A DNA stretch of 64,000 bases. Origin: Azorinus chamasolen (lineage: Eukaryota > Mollusca > Bivalvia > Cardiida > Solecurtidae). The notes below the pieces were generated by a model. The model was not told where the DNA came from, ran no database searches, and saw nothing but the letters and a program-made list of their open reading frames with translations. The translations under genes were made by a program, and so were the position numbers. Positions 1 through 11,201 of the stretch are shown here, piece after piece. Position 1 is the stretch's first letter; every line of letters starts with the position of its first letter. The stretch covers positions 65,188,412-65,252,411 of the forward strand of contig OY755240.1 of assembly GCA_963576725.1 (NCBI GenBank), in the 5' to 3' direction.

Positions 1-130
1 AACAGCCGTGGCGTATCAAAATATTTTATCAAGTAATAAACGACCTAGATAGCGGCTATTACGTGACCGGTATATACAATTTAAAAAAAAATATCCGTTG
101 AAATATAAGAAATACAATGGAATATAAAAA

Positions 131-288
131 TAAGAAATAACTGACGTACTCCCGGTGTTCATGAGGTTATGCAACGCATAGCTTTACGAGCAAAGATTCA
201 CGTGAAACCCTTCGGGCTTCACTAACTTTGCTCATAAAGCTATAACGCATAACCTCATGAACACCGGAAGCACGTCATTCATTTCTTA
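131..288. repeat. Foldback (palindromic) repeat, about 158 bp
   Basis: The left arm (131 to about 197) and right arm (about 223 to 288) are inverted copies of each other. Both contain CCGGTGTTCATGAGGTTATG (one arm read in reverse) and both end in an AAGAAAT / ATTTCTT terminus. The arms differ at a few bases, so the copy is not fresh. No coding capacity. A small MITE or foldback element is the simplest reading; the superfamily is unknown because no clear target duplication is seen. Confidence 0.7.
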
Positions 289-300
289 AGTATGCCACAC

Positions 301-420
301 ACACATGTAGCCATACACACGCAAACACACCAGAAGAACACATAAAACACCAACAAATATACGAGCACCAGAGACAAACATGAACAAAACACAAGCACAA
401 AGACACAAGAGAAACAAGAG
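301..420. repeat. A/C-rich low-complexity tract
   Basis: A run of ACAC, ACAA and AACA words (CACACACACATG, ACACAAGAGAAACAAG) with almost no T on this strand. No gene or known element is visible. Confidence 0.6.
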
Positions 421-1222
421 GTACATTTTATATATAAACACTTTGTTGTTTTAAATGCCCAACTTCCTGTAAAATGTTTTAGGGATGCTGATGATGCAAA
501 AAAATGACCAAAGGGCCGTCCTCGAGAAAATTAACAGGGGGGCAAATGTCCGCCCAAGCTAAACCGTTAGGGGGCAAATGTCCGCCCAAGTCCAACAGGG
601 GGGCAAGTGTCAGGGGAGGGGCAAATGTCCGCCCAGGCTAAAACACCATGGGACAAATGTCCGCCCATGCCCAAAGGTCCGGGGGGCAAATGTCCGGGGG
701 GCAAATGTCCGTAAGACAGAGCAACTGCAGGGAAGCTGTTAAAGGCACGACAGAGAAAAGGTAATACATGAGTCTAGTAAGCTCATCCCATTTCTGGGTT
801 TAAGAGTATACCATCATAGAGTACTACCCTCGGCCTGTCATCGCATCAAATCATTGCAAAAAAGTGTAATTAGAGGCCTCAATTAAACTCGTTTGTAAAA
901 GCTTGGGAAACCCCATGCATGATTAGTTGCTATTTGAAGGTACTTTTTATATATAAACACTTTGTTGTTTTAAATGCCCAACTTCCTGTAAAATGTTTTA
1001 GGGATGCTGATGATGCAAAAAATGACCAAAGGGCCGTCCTCGAGAAAATGTCCGCCCAAGCTAAACCGTTAGGGGGCAAATGTCCGCCCAAGTCCAACAG
1101 GGGGGGCAAGTGTCGGGGGGCAAATGTCCGCCCAGGCTAAAACACCAGGGGGCAAATTTCCGCCCATGCCCAAATCGAGGGCAAAGGTCCGGAGGCAAGT
1201 GTCCGGGGGGCAAATGTCCGTA
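420..1222. repeat. 519-bp direct duplication with a G-rich minisatellite
   Basis: The stretch from about 420 to 720 is repeated from about 939 to 1222 with an offset of 519 bases. Both copies start with the same leader (TATATATAAACACTTTGTTG), followed by TGATGATGCAAA and CCGTCCTCGAG. Both then carry a minisatellite built from GGGGGCAAATGTCCGCCC-type units (about 529-712 and 1046-1222). Reading frames through the unit give GGKCPP-like peptides; I treat these as repeat artefacts because they have no other support. Confidence 0.8.
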
Positions 1223-2500
1223 AACCCATAGAGTACTACCCTCGGCCTGTCATCGTGCAAGCAAAACCCATTTTTGGAAGCAGTATAGCTCATTTGGAGC
1301 ATGTGGGGATATTGAGACAGGAAAAACCTAGCTTAACATATTCAGCCACCGTTTTGATGACTTCTACCGCCTTTAGGTAGTATGCTTGGTCATTCCCAAC
1401 ACTGAAACTCCTATTGAGCCATCCGATCAGGATCTGCACTGTTGTCATCATGAGAAAAAGCCAAAGACAGCCCTTATCTTACAAAAAGGGTCATATACAA
1501 CTCGAAACCATAATGTAGTATCAGGGACATAGTGGATGAATGAGCCAAGTAGGTTATATGAGACGCCCTTCAGACTTGACTGTCTGGGTCTCCTCAACCA
1601 GCAGTAATATTCACACAGGAAATACGGTTGGGAGATATTAATTAATGGCATAAGGATTTATACATGAATTTCTATAGATACGACTCAATGAAAAAACAGG
1701 ATTTCCTATGCACAAGACTCAATGAATCCCAGAGCTGCACGTCTGTATCATTTCTAGGCATTATACCCATGCAAAGTGCACCTAAATCCGTGCAAACAGT
1801 GCAGACCCAGGTCCGAGGACTCTTCATTACGAGTTCTTGAATCGGTCCAGTTTACGATTTACAGTAAATTTAACCTCCCATCTTGGATAGCCAAAAAAAG
1901 ACTAGACCCATTAGGGGAGTAACTTTAGCTCAATCTGGGGCACACAGGGACAATGAGTCAAAAACCTAGTTTAAATCATTCAGCCCTTTTGACGATCTAT
2001 GTCGAGTTTAATACTCTATGAAGGCGACCTCTTAAATCCAGAAACGGAAGGAGAACGTCGGATATCTGTACTATTTCGTTTTTGTCGTACACTTTATTAC
2101 TTTTCTACAGTTACTCTGTTTGCAGCCCAATCATTGAGTACACTGGCGATAGGTGGATACAGTTTGTTCACTTAAATGTTTTCGTTATACATGCACTTTA
2201 CCACTGCATTTGCCATCGCAGTTGTTGTAGATTAGTCGGAGAGGGGATACGTTTATTTACAGTTTGTCTTTTAGGGTTGGATGGAATAAGTGTCAGGTTG
2301 GGCGCCCATAAACCGGTTTAACCCCCAGTGACTTTTGTCACTGACCGTTCCAAGGCGGTACTTCCATCTTCCCCCTAGTGTATGTTTGTTTTGTCTATGT
2401 GCGTCTCTTGATGTTTTTATAGTTATGTACATTTGCTGTTTCCATGTGTTGCTGTTCATGCGACTGTTTGTTCTGTATGTGGTGTTTCCTGCATGACCCA
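1223..2500. other. Non-coding spacer with diverged repeat fragments
   Basis: No gene is supported here. The phrase CATAGAGTACTACCCTCGG occurs at about 816 and again at about 1227. The stretch around 788-830 (TTTCTGGGTTTAAGAGTATACC) recurs in inverted, diverged form around 2010-2050. A segment at 1940-1990 is a diverged copy of 1300-1350 (shared CCTAG, TTCAGCC and GGAAAAACC-like words). The short open frames present lack codon structure or domain similarity. Confidence 0.5.
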
Positions 2501-2504
2501 TTTT

Positions 2505-4110
2505 TATACGCCCACCTAATAAAGGTGGTCGTATATTGTCGTGGCCCTGTCCGTCCGTCTGTTCGTTCGTTCGTTCGTTCGTTCGTTCGTTCGTTCGTTC
2601 GTTCGTTCGTTCGTTCGTCCGTCAACATTTTGTTTGTCCGCTGTTTTCTGGGAAAACTATTAGACAGATATTAATGAAACTTCACACAAATGTTAAATGC
2701 ATGAAGATCTGAAGCTGAGTTGATTCTGAGGTTCATTTGATTTTTCATTTCAGAGTTATGGCCCTTGTCCTTAAAAAATATGCAAATAGTTTGTCCGCTG
2801 TTTTCTGGGAAAACTATTTGAGAGATATTAATGAAACTTCACACAAATGTTTAATGCATCAAGATCTGAAGCTGAGTCGATTCTGAGGTTCATTTGATTT
2901 GTCGTTTCGGAGTTATGGACCTTTTACTTAAAAAAATAATGCAAATACATGCAAATTGTTTGTCCGCTGTTTTCTGGGAAAATTATTTGACAGATATTAA
3001 TGAAACTTCACACAAATGTTTAATGCATCAAGATCTGAAGCTGAATTGATTCTGAGGTTCATTTGATTTGTCGTTTCGGAGTTGTGGCCCTTGTCCTTAA
3101 AAATATGCAAATAGTTAGTCCGCTGTTTTCTGGGAAAACTATTTGAGAGATATTAATGAAACTTCACACAAATGTTTAATGCATCAAGGTCTGAAGCTGA
3201 GTCGATTCTGAGGCTCATTTGATTTGTCGTTTCGGAGTTATGGCCCTTTTACTTGAAAAATAATGCAAATACATGCAAATAGTTTGTCCGCTGTTTTCTG
3301 GGAAAACTATATGACAGATATTAATGAAACTTCACACAAATGTTTAATGCGTCAAGATCTGAAGCTGAGTTGATTCTGAGGTTCATTTGATTTTTCATTT
3401 CAGAGTTATGGCCCTTGTCCTTAAAAAATATGCAAATAGTTTGTCCGCTGTTTTCTGGGAAAACTATTTGACAGATATTTTTGAAACTTCATACACATGT
3501 TTAATGCATCTAGACCTAAAGCTAAGTCTAGTCTAAGGATCATTTGATTAAATGTTTCGGAGTTATGGCCCTTGCACTTAAAAAAATAATGCAAATCTAT
3601 GCAAATATGAGGATGGCCGTAACTTTTTCATTTAAAATGATATTTGCTTCAATTTTTTTATATGGTTAAACCTTAATGTGAATTTTCACATATATTGCGG
3701 GGGTTTTGATATGTCATTTTATTCTAAAGTTATGGTCCTTGAACTTTGTGTGTTTGTTGCTTTGTTAGTCGGTAAATTTTTAGTTTGTCGGTTGATATAA
3801 ATGAAACTTAACAACTTAACACAAATGTTTTAAGCAACAAAATTTGAAGCTGAGTTTATTTTGAGGTTCATTCAGTTTGTCTTTACAGAGTTATGGCCGT
3901 TGCATATTACAAAAATCTGCAAAAATGAGGATTAGCTGTAACTTTTTTATTTAATAAGATATTCACTTCATTTTTTAAAAAAATAGTACCACCTTAATAT
4001 GGAAATCAAGATCTGAAGCACAGATTAGAAAATGTCAACACTTATAAGGCATGTTGAATTGGAGAAAGTTTGCAAGTGGGCGTATTATGTACCGTATGCG
4101 GTACTCTTGT
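2505..4110 (+). mobile_element. H1 Helitron-like (pearl/HINE-type) element, copy 1
   Basis: It opens with TATACGCCCACCT, which forms a hairpin with the AGGTGGTCGTATA that follows. Next comes a GTCC/GTTC microsatellite (2550-2622), then about six tandem units of about 160 bp, each starting TTTGTCCGCTGTTTTCTGGG (for example near 2633, 2790, 2955, 3282 and 3440). After that is a unique right arm with GTGGGCGTATTA, complementary to the head. It ends in a TACCGTATGCGGTA stem-loop followed by CTCTTGTT. This matches the architecture published for bivalve pearl elements and Helentron-associated elements. No Rep or helicase frame is present, so it is non-autonomous. Confidence 0.8.
2550..2622. repeat. 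(GTTC)n microsatellite inside H1
   Basis: Uninterrupted GTTC tetranucleotides, flanked by GTCC variants on both sides. The other H1 copies have much shorter tracts at the same place (37310-37335, 57800-57840), so this tract has expanded in this copy. Confidence 0.9.
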
Positions 4111-4500
4111 TGTACTTTTGGGAGGTTCGCCTGTAAGAGATACACTTGGTCAGTGTAAACAGTGGGGATTCTGTTCAGAGGGAACCTATATTCCTCCGAT
4201 CAGAGTACACACTGTTTTTTACTATGAATGATCCGGCAAACGCAGGAATCCTAATCTACCTCTAGAGGTCACATGGGTGAATGAACTAACTAGTTTGTAC
4301 AGTATATCTGATATTGCCTGACATTCAATGCTTTATATCATGTTACTTATATCTATAAATGTACAGTAGACCAATGTGGACTGCCGTAAAACGTCGCCAC
4401 GTACTTCATTCTCATTGTTTATATACCATCTGATCATTCGAAATCATGAATTTCAGTACTTCTTGTTCTGAAAATTGAATACCGCTTAAGCCGGTGCTAG
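4111..4500. other. Spacer, nothing recognised
   Basis: Contains an imperfect inverted pair (GTAAACAGTGGGG near 4155 and CACACTGTTTT near 4208). No coding support. It may be the far side of the repeat into which H1 inserted, because its style resembles 2130-2500, but this is not established. Confidence 0.3.
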
Positions 4501-4651
4501 GGGCGGGGGCAGTGCTGCACTTTCAATTACTGCTCATGAACAGACTCAGTAAAACCGAGTCTGCAATTTTCTCTTTTTGTGTTGCAATGCTTTCTGGGGA
4601 TCACCTCCCTTCAGATTTTTTTAACTAGTGCTGTCTCTACTGGGGAACCAA

Positions 4652-5792
4652 CTATGGATTTAGACTACCATTTATGCTACATAACAGACGTGCTCTTTCC
4701 GTGATTAGACTCTCACAGTAGGCCTGCGACCATCTTTCAATGTCAGTTTCCTGTTCTCTAGTAAGGGAGACGATGGACTTGACAGTGTGGTGTGTGCAGT
4801 CTAGTACTATCTGTGTCACGAATCCACTGTATGCAGGTCCCAGACTGCTGGCATCTACTTTACAGTTTGGTACAATATTGCTCAGTTTTGACAACGCTGT
4901 GTTTCTGAGGTATGTCATAGCTGTGCACTGGACGATGAGGTGTTCTCTCGTTTCGTCTTCCTTATTGCATAGTTTACACTTTGCAGATACTGCATTCTGA
5001 TTATATTTTGCTGTATTGCTTTGTAATATGTATGTATCTGTCAGCAACCTGGCCTTAATTTTTGCACGTCTGACTTCATTCATGATGTTTCGATTTGGCG
5101 TAGTTCCATATGTTGGAGTGGATTGCTCGGAGTTGCAGATATTTAGTGGTTGACTTTCCATATAAGTCATCCTTCCATATCTCTTCCCAATGCGTGTTTG
5201 TGGTGGTTTTAAAAGTTACTTTCCATCTGGCTTTGGAAGGAACATTCATTACCAGTTCCTCAGGGGTAGATAAGTTATACTTTCTCAGAGTCCTCCTGAT
5301 CGTTGGCACAAAACCCTTGTCTGTCTCATCTTTCATTGTAAGTTGTCGTTTCAGCAGATTGTATTCGACAGAACCTGGTAATCTAAGAATGTTCATGAAT
5401 AGGGATAGATAGTTTCTGTCAGTGACCAGTTCTATAGGTTCACCACCGGTGAGCGTGTATACTGCTGTAGTTGCTGTTCTCTCTGGTAAGCCTTGTATAT
5501 GTTTTAAAAAAAATCCTCTGATAATTCTCAAGTCTTTGCAGTGCCCCTTTTGCAGGACCTCCACACCGTAGAGGAATCTGGGAGAAACGTAGATTTTCCA
5601 GAGCTTATATGCCACTATAGGGGACATGCCTTGTCTTGCATGTAGCCCGGAACCGAGAAGGGAGTATATTGTCTTCTGGGCTATTTTCAGTCTTGCCTCG
5701 GGGTCTACTGCATTTTTCTCATTTCTGGTAATCCCCAGGTGCTCGAGTTCTGTCACTTTGGATACTTCTTGTCCATCTAAAGTGGTATTAAC
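4652..5792 (-). pseudogene. LINE-A reverse transcriptase C-terminal part with CCHC zinc motif
   Basis: Two overlapping minus frames (5756 to 5076 and 5170 to 4652) together encode the end of a retrotransposon polyprotein; the frame shifts between about 5076 and 5170. The first frame carries VTELEHLGI and ARQGMSPIVAYKLW, typical of the RT thumb region. The second carries CKLCNKEDETREHLIVQC, a C-x2-C-xn-H-x4-C zinc motif found at the C terminus of several non-LTR element proteins. The upstream text joins the RT palm at 7192 once the H4 insertion is removed. Not a host gene. Confidence 0.8.
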
Positions 5793-7191
5793 AGGTTGTT
5801 AATCCCCCACCGCATAGCGGATGGGGGGTTATAGGAATGGTCTTCGTCTGTCTGTCTGTCTGTCCATCCGTCTGTCCTTAACAATTTCGTGTCCGCTCCA
5901 TATCTCCTATACCCCTGGAAGGATTTTCAAGAAACTTACCTCAAATGTTAACCAAATTGAGACGATGTGCAGAAAATATGTGGCAGATATGTCGGCTCAA
6001 TGTCAAGGTCACATTTGAAGGTCAAGGGTTTTAACCTTCAATTTCCATTGCATTTTTGTGTCCGCTCCATATCTTCTAAACCCTTTGAAGGATTTTCATA
6101 AAACTTGAGTCAAATATTAACCAAATTAAGACGATGTGCAGAACACATGTGGCAGTCATGTCGGCTCAAGTTCAAGGTCACATTTGAAGGTCAAGTGTTT
6201 AAACCTTCAGTTGCCATTACAGTTTCGTGTCCGCTCCATATCTTCTAAACCCTTTGAAGGATTTTCATAAAACTTGAGTCAAATATTAAATGAATTGAGA
6301 CGATGTGCAGAACCCATGCGGCAGTCATGTTGGCTCAAGGTCAAGGTCACGTTTGAAGGTCAAGTGTTCTAACTTTTAATTTCCGTTACATTTTCGTGTC
6401 CGCTTCATATCTTCTAAAGTATTTGAAAGATTTTCATAAAAGTTTAGTTAAATGTTAGCTAAATTGAGACGATGTGCAGAACACATGTGCCAGTCATGTT
6501 GGCTCAAGGTCAATGTCACATTTGAAGATCAAGTGTTCTTACCTTCAATTTCCATTATAGTTTCGTTATCTCATATACCCCTTGAAGGATTTTCAAGAAA
6601 CTTGCCTCAAATGTTAACCACGTTGAGACAATGTGCAGAACATATGTGGCAGTCATGTCGGCTCAAGGTCAATGTCACATTTGTAGGCCAAGTGATTTAA
6701 TCTTCAATTTCCATTACATTTCGTGTCCGCTCCATATCTTCTAAACCATATGAAGGATTTTCATAAAACTTGAGTCAAATATTAACCGAATTGAGATGAT
6801 GTGCAGAACACATGTGGCAGTCATGTCGGCTCAAGGTCAAGGTCACATTTGAAAGTCGTGTTCTTACCTTCAGTTTCCATTATATTTGTTTCCGCGTCCT
6901 ATTTTCTTAACAACTGGAAGGTTGAATGTCAATCACGTTGAAATGTCGTACTCTAACTTTGACACCCAGTCCGCAGTGTTTCCACTACCTTACACAGACC
7001 ATTTCTTGACCTGGATTGTGCTACCACAGTGAAATCATTATTGGTAATTAACAATTACAATATTATTACACTTTGTCAAATTAAATACTATCTTGTCTTG
7101 TGTTGTCTTATCCTAATGCATGAAATGCAGTTTTAAAACCCATTGTATCACCTTAAGGTCAATGTCTTAATTTAGGTGGCAGCGGTGGGGG
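5793..7191 (+). mobile_element. H4 Helitron-like element inside LINE-A
   Basis: The head has a near-perfect hairpin (AATCCCCCACCGC, loop ATAG, CGGATGGGGGGTT; 5799-5834), then a GTCTGTCTGTCCGTCC microsatellite (5843-5877). About six tandem units of about 165 bp follow, starting TCGTGTCCGCTCCATATCTTC, then a unique right arm (6893-7170). It ends in GCGGTGGGGGGTAT, complementary to the head. LINE-A text ends at SKGQ on one side and resumes at VNTTLDGQ on the other, so this is an insertion. Unlike most other families here, I do not see a clear CTCTTGTT end. Confidence 0.7.
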
Positions 7192-8057
7192 GTATAGCTG
7201 TCCTTTGGACTGCCTTGTTTTACATAAAAAAGAAAGTATTTCTGATTTATCAGGGTTTATTTTCACAAGGTCCCTTTTCGTGTTGAAGTCAACTATGTCT
7301 AACATGGCCTGCAGTTCTTCATTTGTGTTTGCCAGTAGAGCTGTATCATCGGCACAAGTAGGTGCAGCTACATTGATGTTCCCTACATTATCTGGTGTTG
7401 CTAATAACAAAGGTTTCCTAAGTCATTTATGATGATATATCGCTTCTGAAACTATATATGATGTGTTCATTGATGAGCTTTTGGCCGTAAAGCCACGCTG
7501 TAGTGAATTCTGATGTGTTTCGAATATAGAGTCCATTTTCCCCTTGAGTATACTTCAACATTTTGGCAAATGAGTCTGATATTACTATACCTCTATAGTT
7601 ATTCGTCAGAAACTTGTCTTTTCCTTTCTTATGGACAGGGTGAGTATCCTGCATTTGAGAGAGTCTGGTACGTCCCGTTCTTGAAAAATCATATTAATAA
7701 TGTCTCTGCTAATATTGGGGCCAGTTCATGTCTCCCATATTTAAAATGTAAAATGTCGTTTGATATTCCATTCTGGTCAGGCGTTTTTCCTGAATTCAGC
7801 GAGTTAATGGCCTTGACTAAATCCTCTGGTGTAACTAGTTCTAGAATATCTGTTTCTTTCCTGATATTTTCCTCTATAATTCGTTCTGTTCTTTCGCAAG
7901 ATTAGCTTTCTGACTGTCTGGTAGATCGTACGTTCCTGAGGTAGCTAGGTCCTCAAAGTGGTCTTTCCATGCACCTATCATTTCCTCATGTCCCTGTATT
8001 TCTTTACCATTTACTTTAAGTGTCCGCACACTTCCATTTACGATTTCCCATTGAGTA
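7192..8057 (-). pseudogene. LINE-A reverse transcriptase palm region
   Basis: Minus-strand frames give a fingers/palm RT: DLVKAINSLNSGK-like text near 7800, THPVHKKGKDKF and NNYRGIVISDSFAKML near 7550-7640, and TCADDTALLANT (the two catalytic Asp residues) near 7340-7356. It then runs to SKGQ, where the H4 element begins. Several frame changes occur (for example near 7430 and 7660). It is the middle of the same retrotransposon copy as 4652-5792 and 8308-8822. Confidence 0.75.
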
Positions 8058-8307
8058 TTAACCCTTCGCTTGCTGAATTTTAAAATACATTTCTCCTTCT
8101 TTACCCTTGCCCTGTTGTATAATTGCATATATCTTCACTGTGTACACGTAATTCGCTGTGCAATCACTGCTGTGGAGTGCATTGGTTGCACAATCAACTT
8201 GTAAATAGTGCAGACCCTGATGAGACAGCTCCTACAGGAGCTGTCTCATCTGGGTCTTCACTATTTACAGGTAGGTATATTGATGCGATTAGCAAGCGAA
8301 GGGTTAA
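8058..8307. mobile_element. TTAA-flanked MITE inserted in LINE-A (M1-like, palindromic core)
   Basis: TTAA at 8058-8061 and 8304-8307 flanks a 242-bp element with inverted termini CCCTTCGCTTGCT / AGCAAGCGAAGGG. The core at about 8200-8270 is palindromic, with GTAAATAGTG on both ends and a CTCCTACAGGAG centre. A TTAA target and CCCTT termini are the hallmark of the piggyBac superfamily, so a piggyBac-like non-autonomous element is inferred. A related longer copy is at 17746-18358. Confidence 0.8.
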
Positions 8308-8822
8308 CTAATGTGTAAAACAGCTTGCTATTTGATTCAGAAGTTTCTAAAATTTCCTGGATATGCGCATTTTTCTGTCTTGCATAGGCTTGCCTCTGAC
8401 TTCCTTCTGAGTTCCTTCTTCTTTTCGTTCAGTTCTTGCTGTAGGGTTACGGAGTTCCTACCAGAGTCTTTCCACCTTTTGAATAGGGCCTTGGCTTCCT
8501 TTGAGGTTCTGCTAATATCCTTGTTCCAGATGCTTCCCGTTCTCTTCCTTATCGTCCTGAGCTTTCTATAGCTTGGTATCGATTTCTTGGCTGCCTTATG
8601 CATTACATCAGTGACATACTTAACTTTTGCGTGTAGGGTAGACTTCGACAACCTACTATACTCCTCTATACATGATTTAATTTCAGTTCTGTGTGTGCTT
8701 CTGTCACACTTGCTCCATTTTGCCTTGGACATGATCTTTTTGGCCCGCTGTCTGTTTTTATGTTTACCAACTCTTGCGTCTAGATGTGCGGTTATAGCTG
8801 TATGATCTGAGCAGTTCTATGC
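8308..8822 (-). pseudogene. LINE-A endonuclease tail and basic linker
   Basis: The minus frame from about 8820 reads CSDHTAITAHLDARVGK and then a Lys/Arg-rich linker (MSKAKWSKCDRS onward) to 8337. SDH is the conserved motif with the catalytic His near the end of AP-type endonucleases of non-LTR elements. The frame is cut at about 8310 by the TTAA MITE. Upstream of 8822 the similarity ends, giving a 5'-truncated copy, as is usual for target-primed insertions. Confidence 0.7.
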
Positions 8823-8859
8823 ATATATCTTTTTGACTTTTAATTGGCCTTTTCCACAA

Positions 8860-9217
8860 ATTAAGAAGTACAGTAGTACAAATGCCATAACTTTAGAACA
8901 AATTCTGCAAGGAGGTGATGACATATCAAAACATCCAACGTTATACGTGAAACTCCATATTAAGTTTATATTATGCAAGACATTGAAGTAAATATCATTT
9001 AAAATGAAACAATTACGACCATCTCCATATTTGCATTATTTTTAAGTACATGGGTCATAACTCCATAACGACAAATCAAATGAACCACAGGATCGACTCA
9101 GCTTCAGATTTTGATGCATTAAAAATGTGTGTGGCGTTTCATTAATATCCGTAAAACAGTTTTCCGAGAAAACGGTGGACAAACAAAATGGACAGGGCCA
9201 CGCCAATATATCACCGC
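8860..9217 (-). mobile_element. H1 element fragment, minus strand
   Basis: The reverse complement begins GGCGGTGATATATTGGCG, goes to a GGCCCTGTCC leader without an expanded microsatellite, then TTTGTCCACCGTTTTC and one core unit. It then matches the right-arm text of H1 (compare 3605-3740) before losing similarity near 8860. One unit instead of six suggests contraction of the tandem core. Confidence 0.65.
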
Positions 9218-9488
9218 CATTTATGTCATGAACAAATCTGGGCGGAAAAAAAGATCGCAACAAGTGGAACGACTACCAGCCCAGAGGAAAATGATTTTAA
9301 AAACGTGTGCAACCAGGATAAAAGAGAACGAGAAAACCGGAAGCAACAAGCGACCAGAAAATATGGTAGAGTGCATATGGGTGTGCCAATAACATTGCTG
9401 TTAAAAACGTGGTATGGGTAGTATTAATCAGAGACATTTACATACTTCTATAATAATGGCTATCACTCACTATTGAGTATTATCGCCA
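9218..9488. other. Spacer, nothing recognised
   Basis: Two overlapping plus-strand open frames cross this stretch (9129-9392 and 9188-9421), but both begin inside the H1 fragment and neither has a recognisable domain. No gene is supported. Confidence 0.4.
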
Positions 9489-10718
9489 TGCAAGGGGGTT
9501 AAAAAGTAAGATAGACTGTTTGGAGGCACAAGCTACCCAATCCACTTGGTACCTCCAAACTTGGCGGTGTAAAGACCTAAAAACATACAAGAAACTAAAT
9601 TTTAACTACAAGAAATGTGCAAGAAAGTTAGTTATGTTAAAAACAGATAAAAGATATATTGAGCTTGTCTATGGATGATACATCGATGCAGTCAGTGCTG
9701 ACTTGAATCCAAGGATTGATTCAGCACTGACTACACCCGATGGTAGTGTATTCCACTGGACAACTGTATGTGGAAAGAATGAGTATTTGAAGTAGTCAGC
9801 TGTGGTGGAAGGTATTTGGTATGCTAAGTGGTGGTAGTGTCTGGACTGTCTTGTGTAAGGTATTAGAAAAATATTGATGTTGATATCAACATGATTGTAG
9901 ATAATTTTGTGAAAGAATGAGAGTCTACTGAACTGCTTTCTTTGTTGTAACGGGTTCCATTTCAAGTCATTCAATATGTTGGTGAAAGTGCCCGGGGTCT
10001 TGCTGTAAGTATTAGAGACAAATCTAGAAGCCCTACGCTGGATACTTTCGAGTTTATCAATATCCTTCTGGTGATAAGGATCCCAGACACTGGAACAATA
10101 TTCTAGGTTGGGTCTAACAATGGAATTATATGCAGCTGCCTTAGTTTCAGGTCTAGAAGAATGAAGATTTCGTTTAAGAAAACCTAAATTTTGACTTGCC
10201 TTGCTGGTAATTTTATTTACACATGGGTACCAGGATAGATTTGAAGCTATTTCAATGCCTAGATAAGCAGCTCTGTCCTCAAAAGTCAGGGGGTGAACAT
10301 GAAGGTAGTACTCTGTTTTCATAGGGTTCCTGGATTTATGAATGTGCATAATATTGCATTTGTTTACATTAAAGGACATCCTCCATTTCTGCTCCCATAA
10401 AGATAGATTATCCAGGTATTTCTGAAATTTGACAGAATCACTGTGTGTTTTAATGTTCCTATAAATCACATAGTCATCAGCAAAGAGACGCACTCTAGAA
10501 GAAACAGTATCAGGGAGTACATTTATCATGTAGAGAAGAAACAAAAGAGGGCCAAGGACAGATCCTTGAGGGACGACAGAAAAAATAGAAGCCAGACCAG
10601 ATGTTGCCCCGTCTACTACAACTCTTTGGGTGCGATGGCCTAAGAATGGTCCAACCCATGAATGGGTAGAACCTCTGATACCATAATGATCTAGCTTATG
10701 TAGCAGTCTATCATGGTG
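9489..10718 (-). mobile_element. LINE-B: 5'-truncated non-LTR retrotransposon, RT with intact frame
   Basis: A single open minus frame runs from about 10718 to 9669 (about 350 codons). It reads HHDRLLHKLDHYGIRG, VVPQGSVLGPLLFLLYM, RLFADDYVIYR (the FADD active-site box) and LRPNLEYCSSVWDP-like text, and ends with FFPHTVVQWNTLPSGVV and a stop at 9669. This order is the C-terminal half of a CR1/L2-type (Jockey superfamily) reverse transcriptase. The 5' two thirds, including the endonuclease, are missing at 10718. The 3' UTR (9489-9668) has an imperfect inverted repeat around CTTGGTACCTCCAAA and GGAGGCACAAG. The lack of stops suggests a young copy. Confidence 0.85.
9669..10718 (-). pseudogene. 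LINE-B reverse transcriptase, C-terminal half
   Basis: The first ATG in the frame is at 10544, but coding similarity clearly extends upstream to about 10718 (PQGSVLGPLLF lies before that ATG). The ATG is therefore internal, not a true start. Key residues seen: PQGS of the palm, FADD with both Asp residues, the YLGIEI strand, and the WNTLP motif near the C terminus. It encodes a fragment that could not work alone, as the fingers and endonuclease are absent. Confidence 0.85.
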
Positions 10719-11201
10719 TAGTAATATATGTTATGACTGCATTTTTTTTCAACCTGCATTAAATAACAGTCCGCTCTTCAAGACCTTCAAATTTACGCAA
10801 TATATACGGTCGTCATGGGCACGTTCTACTGTATATAACTGTAAATATATTTGGAAAAAATCCTCAAAATGATTAAGCCCCGGAGTACCTGTCCTGTTTA
10901 ACTTTCACGATTTTGTATATATAATGGGACGCTTACATTCGTCGTACTTCGGTTCTTTTCCTCCGAAAGCGAAAGTTAACAAATTCCTGCCTTCGGCATA
11001 GTAGCCTTCTTATTTCCTTCTTCAGTGGCGACGTAAATCTAACGTCCGATTATAGCAATCGTAAGTCATTTTCTGAAATATGTCAAAATAGAGTATTAAT
11101 AGATCCATGTATCGGCTAGGCTTTAAATTAGGCGCACAGGGACGTGTACCTTGGACTCATTTACGTTTGAACTCGAACTGTCAGATATATTACAGTCATA
11201 C
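10719..11201. other. Spacer, nothing recognised
   Basis: No open frame with coding character, no tandem repeat, and no clear terminal inverted repeat. Its only texture is an A/T-rich opening with a poly-T run (10742-10749). Confidence 0.4.

Larger units (their letters stand above)
4500..8822 (-). mobile_element. LINE-A: 5'-truncated non-LTR retrotransposon, interrupted twice
   Basis: Read on the minus strand, the order is: the tail of an AP-endonuclease domain (NCSDHTAITAHL, with the SDH catalytic motif, about 8785-8820); a basic linker (8337-8732); reverse transcriptase (7160-8057), with an NNYRGI motif and a CADDTALLA active-site box; then a thumb and C-terminal region with a CCHC zinc motif (4652-5756). 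It is broken by a TTAA MITE (8058-8307) and by an H4 element (5793-7191). Removing either one brings the frame text back into order. Position 8822 is the 5' truncation point. Stops and a frame change show it is dead. The clade is not assigned. Confidence 0.85.

Noticed and set aside
919..1302. Overlapping short open frames with GGKCPP-like peptides
   Set aside because: They are translations of the GGGGGCAAATGTCCG minisatellite on both strands; no start context, splice sites or conserved domain.
2561..2620. CRISPR-like array
   Set aside because: Regular repeats without unique spacers, in a eukaryotic context; it is a microsatellite. The 115-170 bp tandem cores also lack spacers.
2395..2674. 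Open frames with ERTNERTNERT or SFVRSFVRS peptides
   Set aside because: Products of the GTTC microsatellite in H1, open in several frames because the unit contains no stop.
9129..9421. Two plus-strand frames with Lys/Arg/Glu-rich peptides
   Set aside because: Both start within a reverse-strand H1 fragment, overlap in different frames, and match nothing I know.
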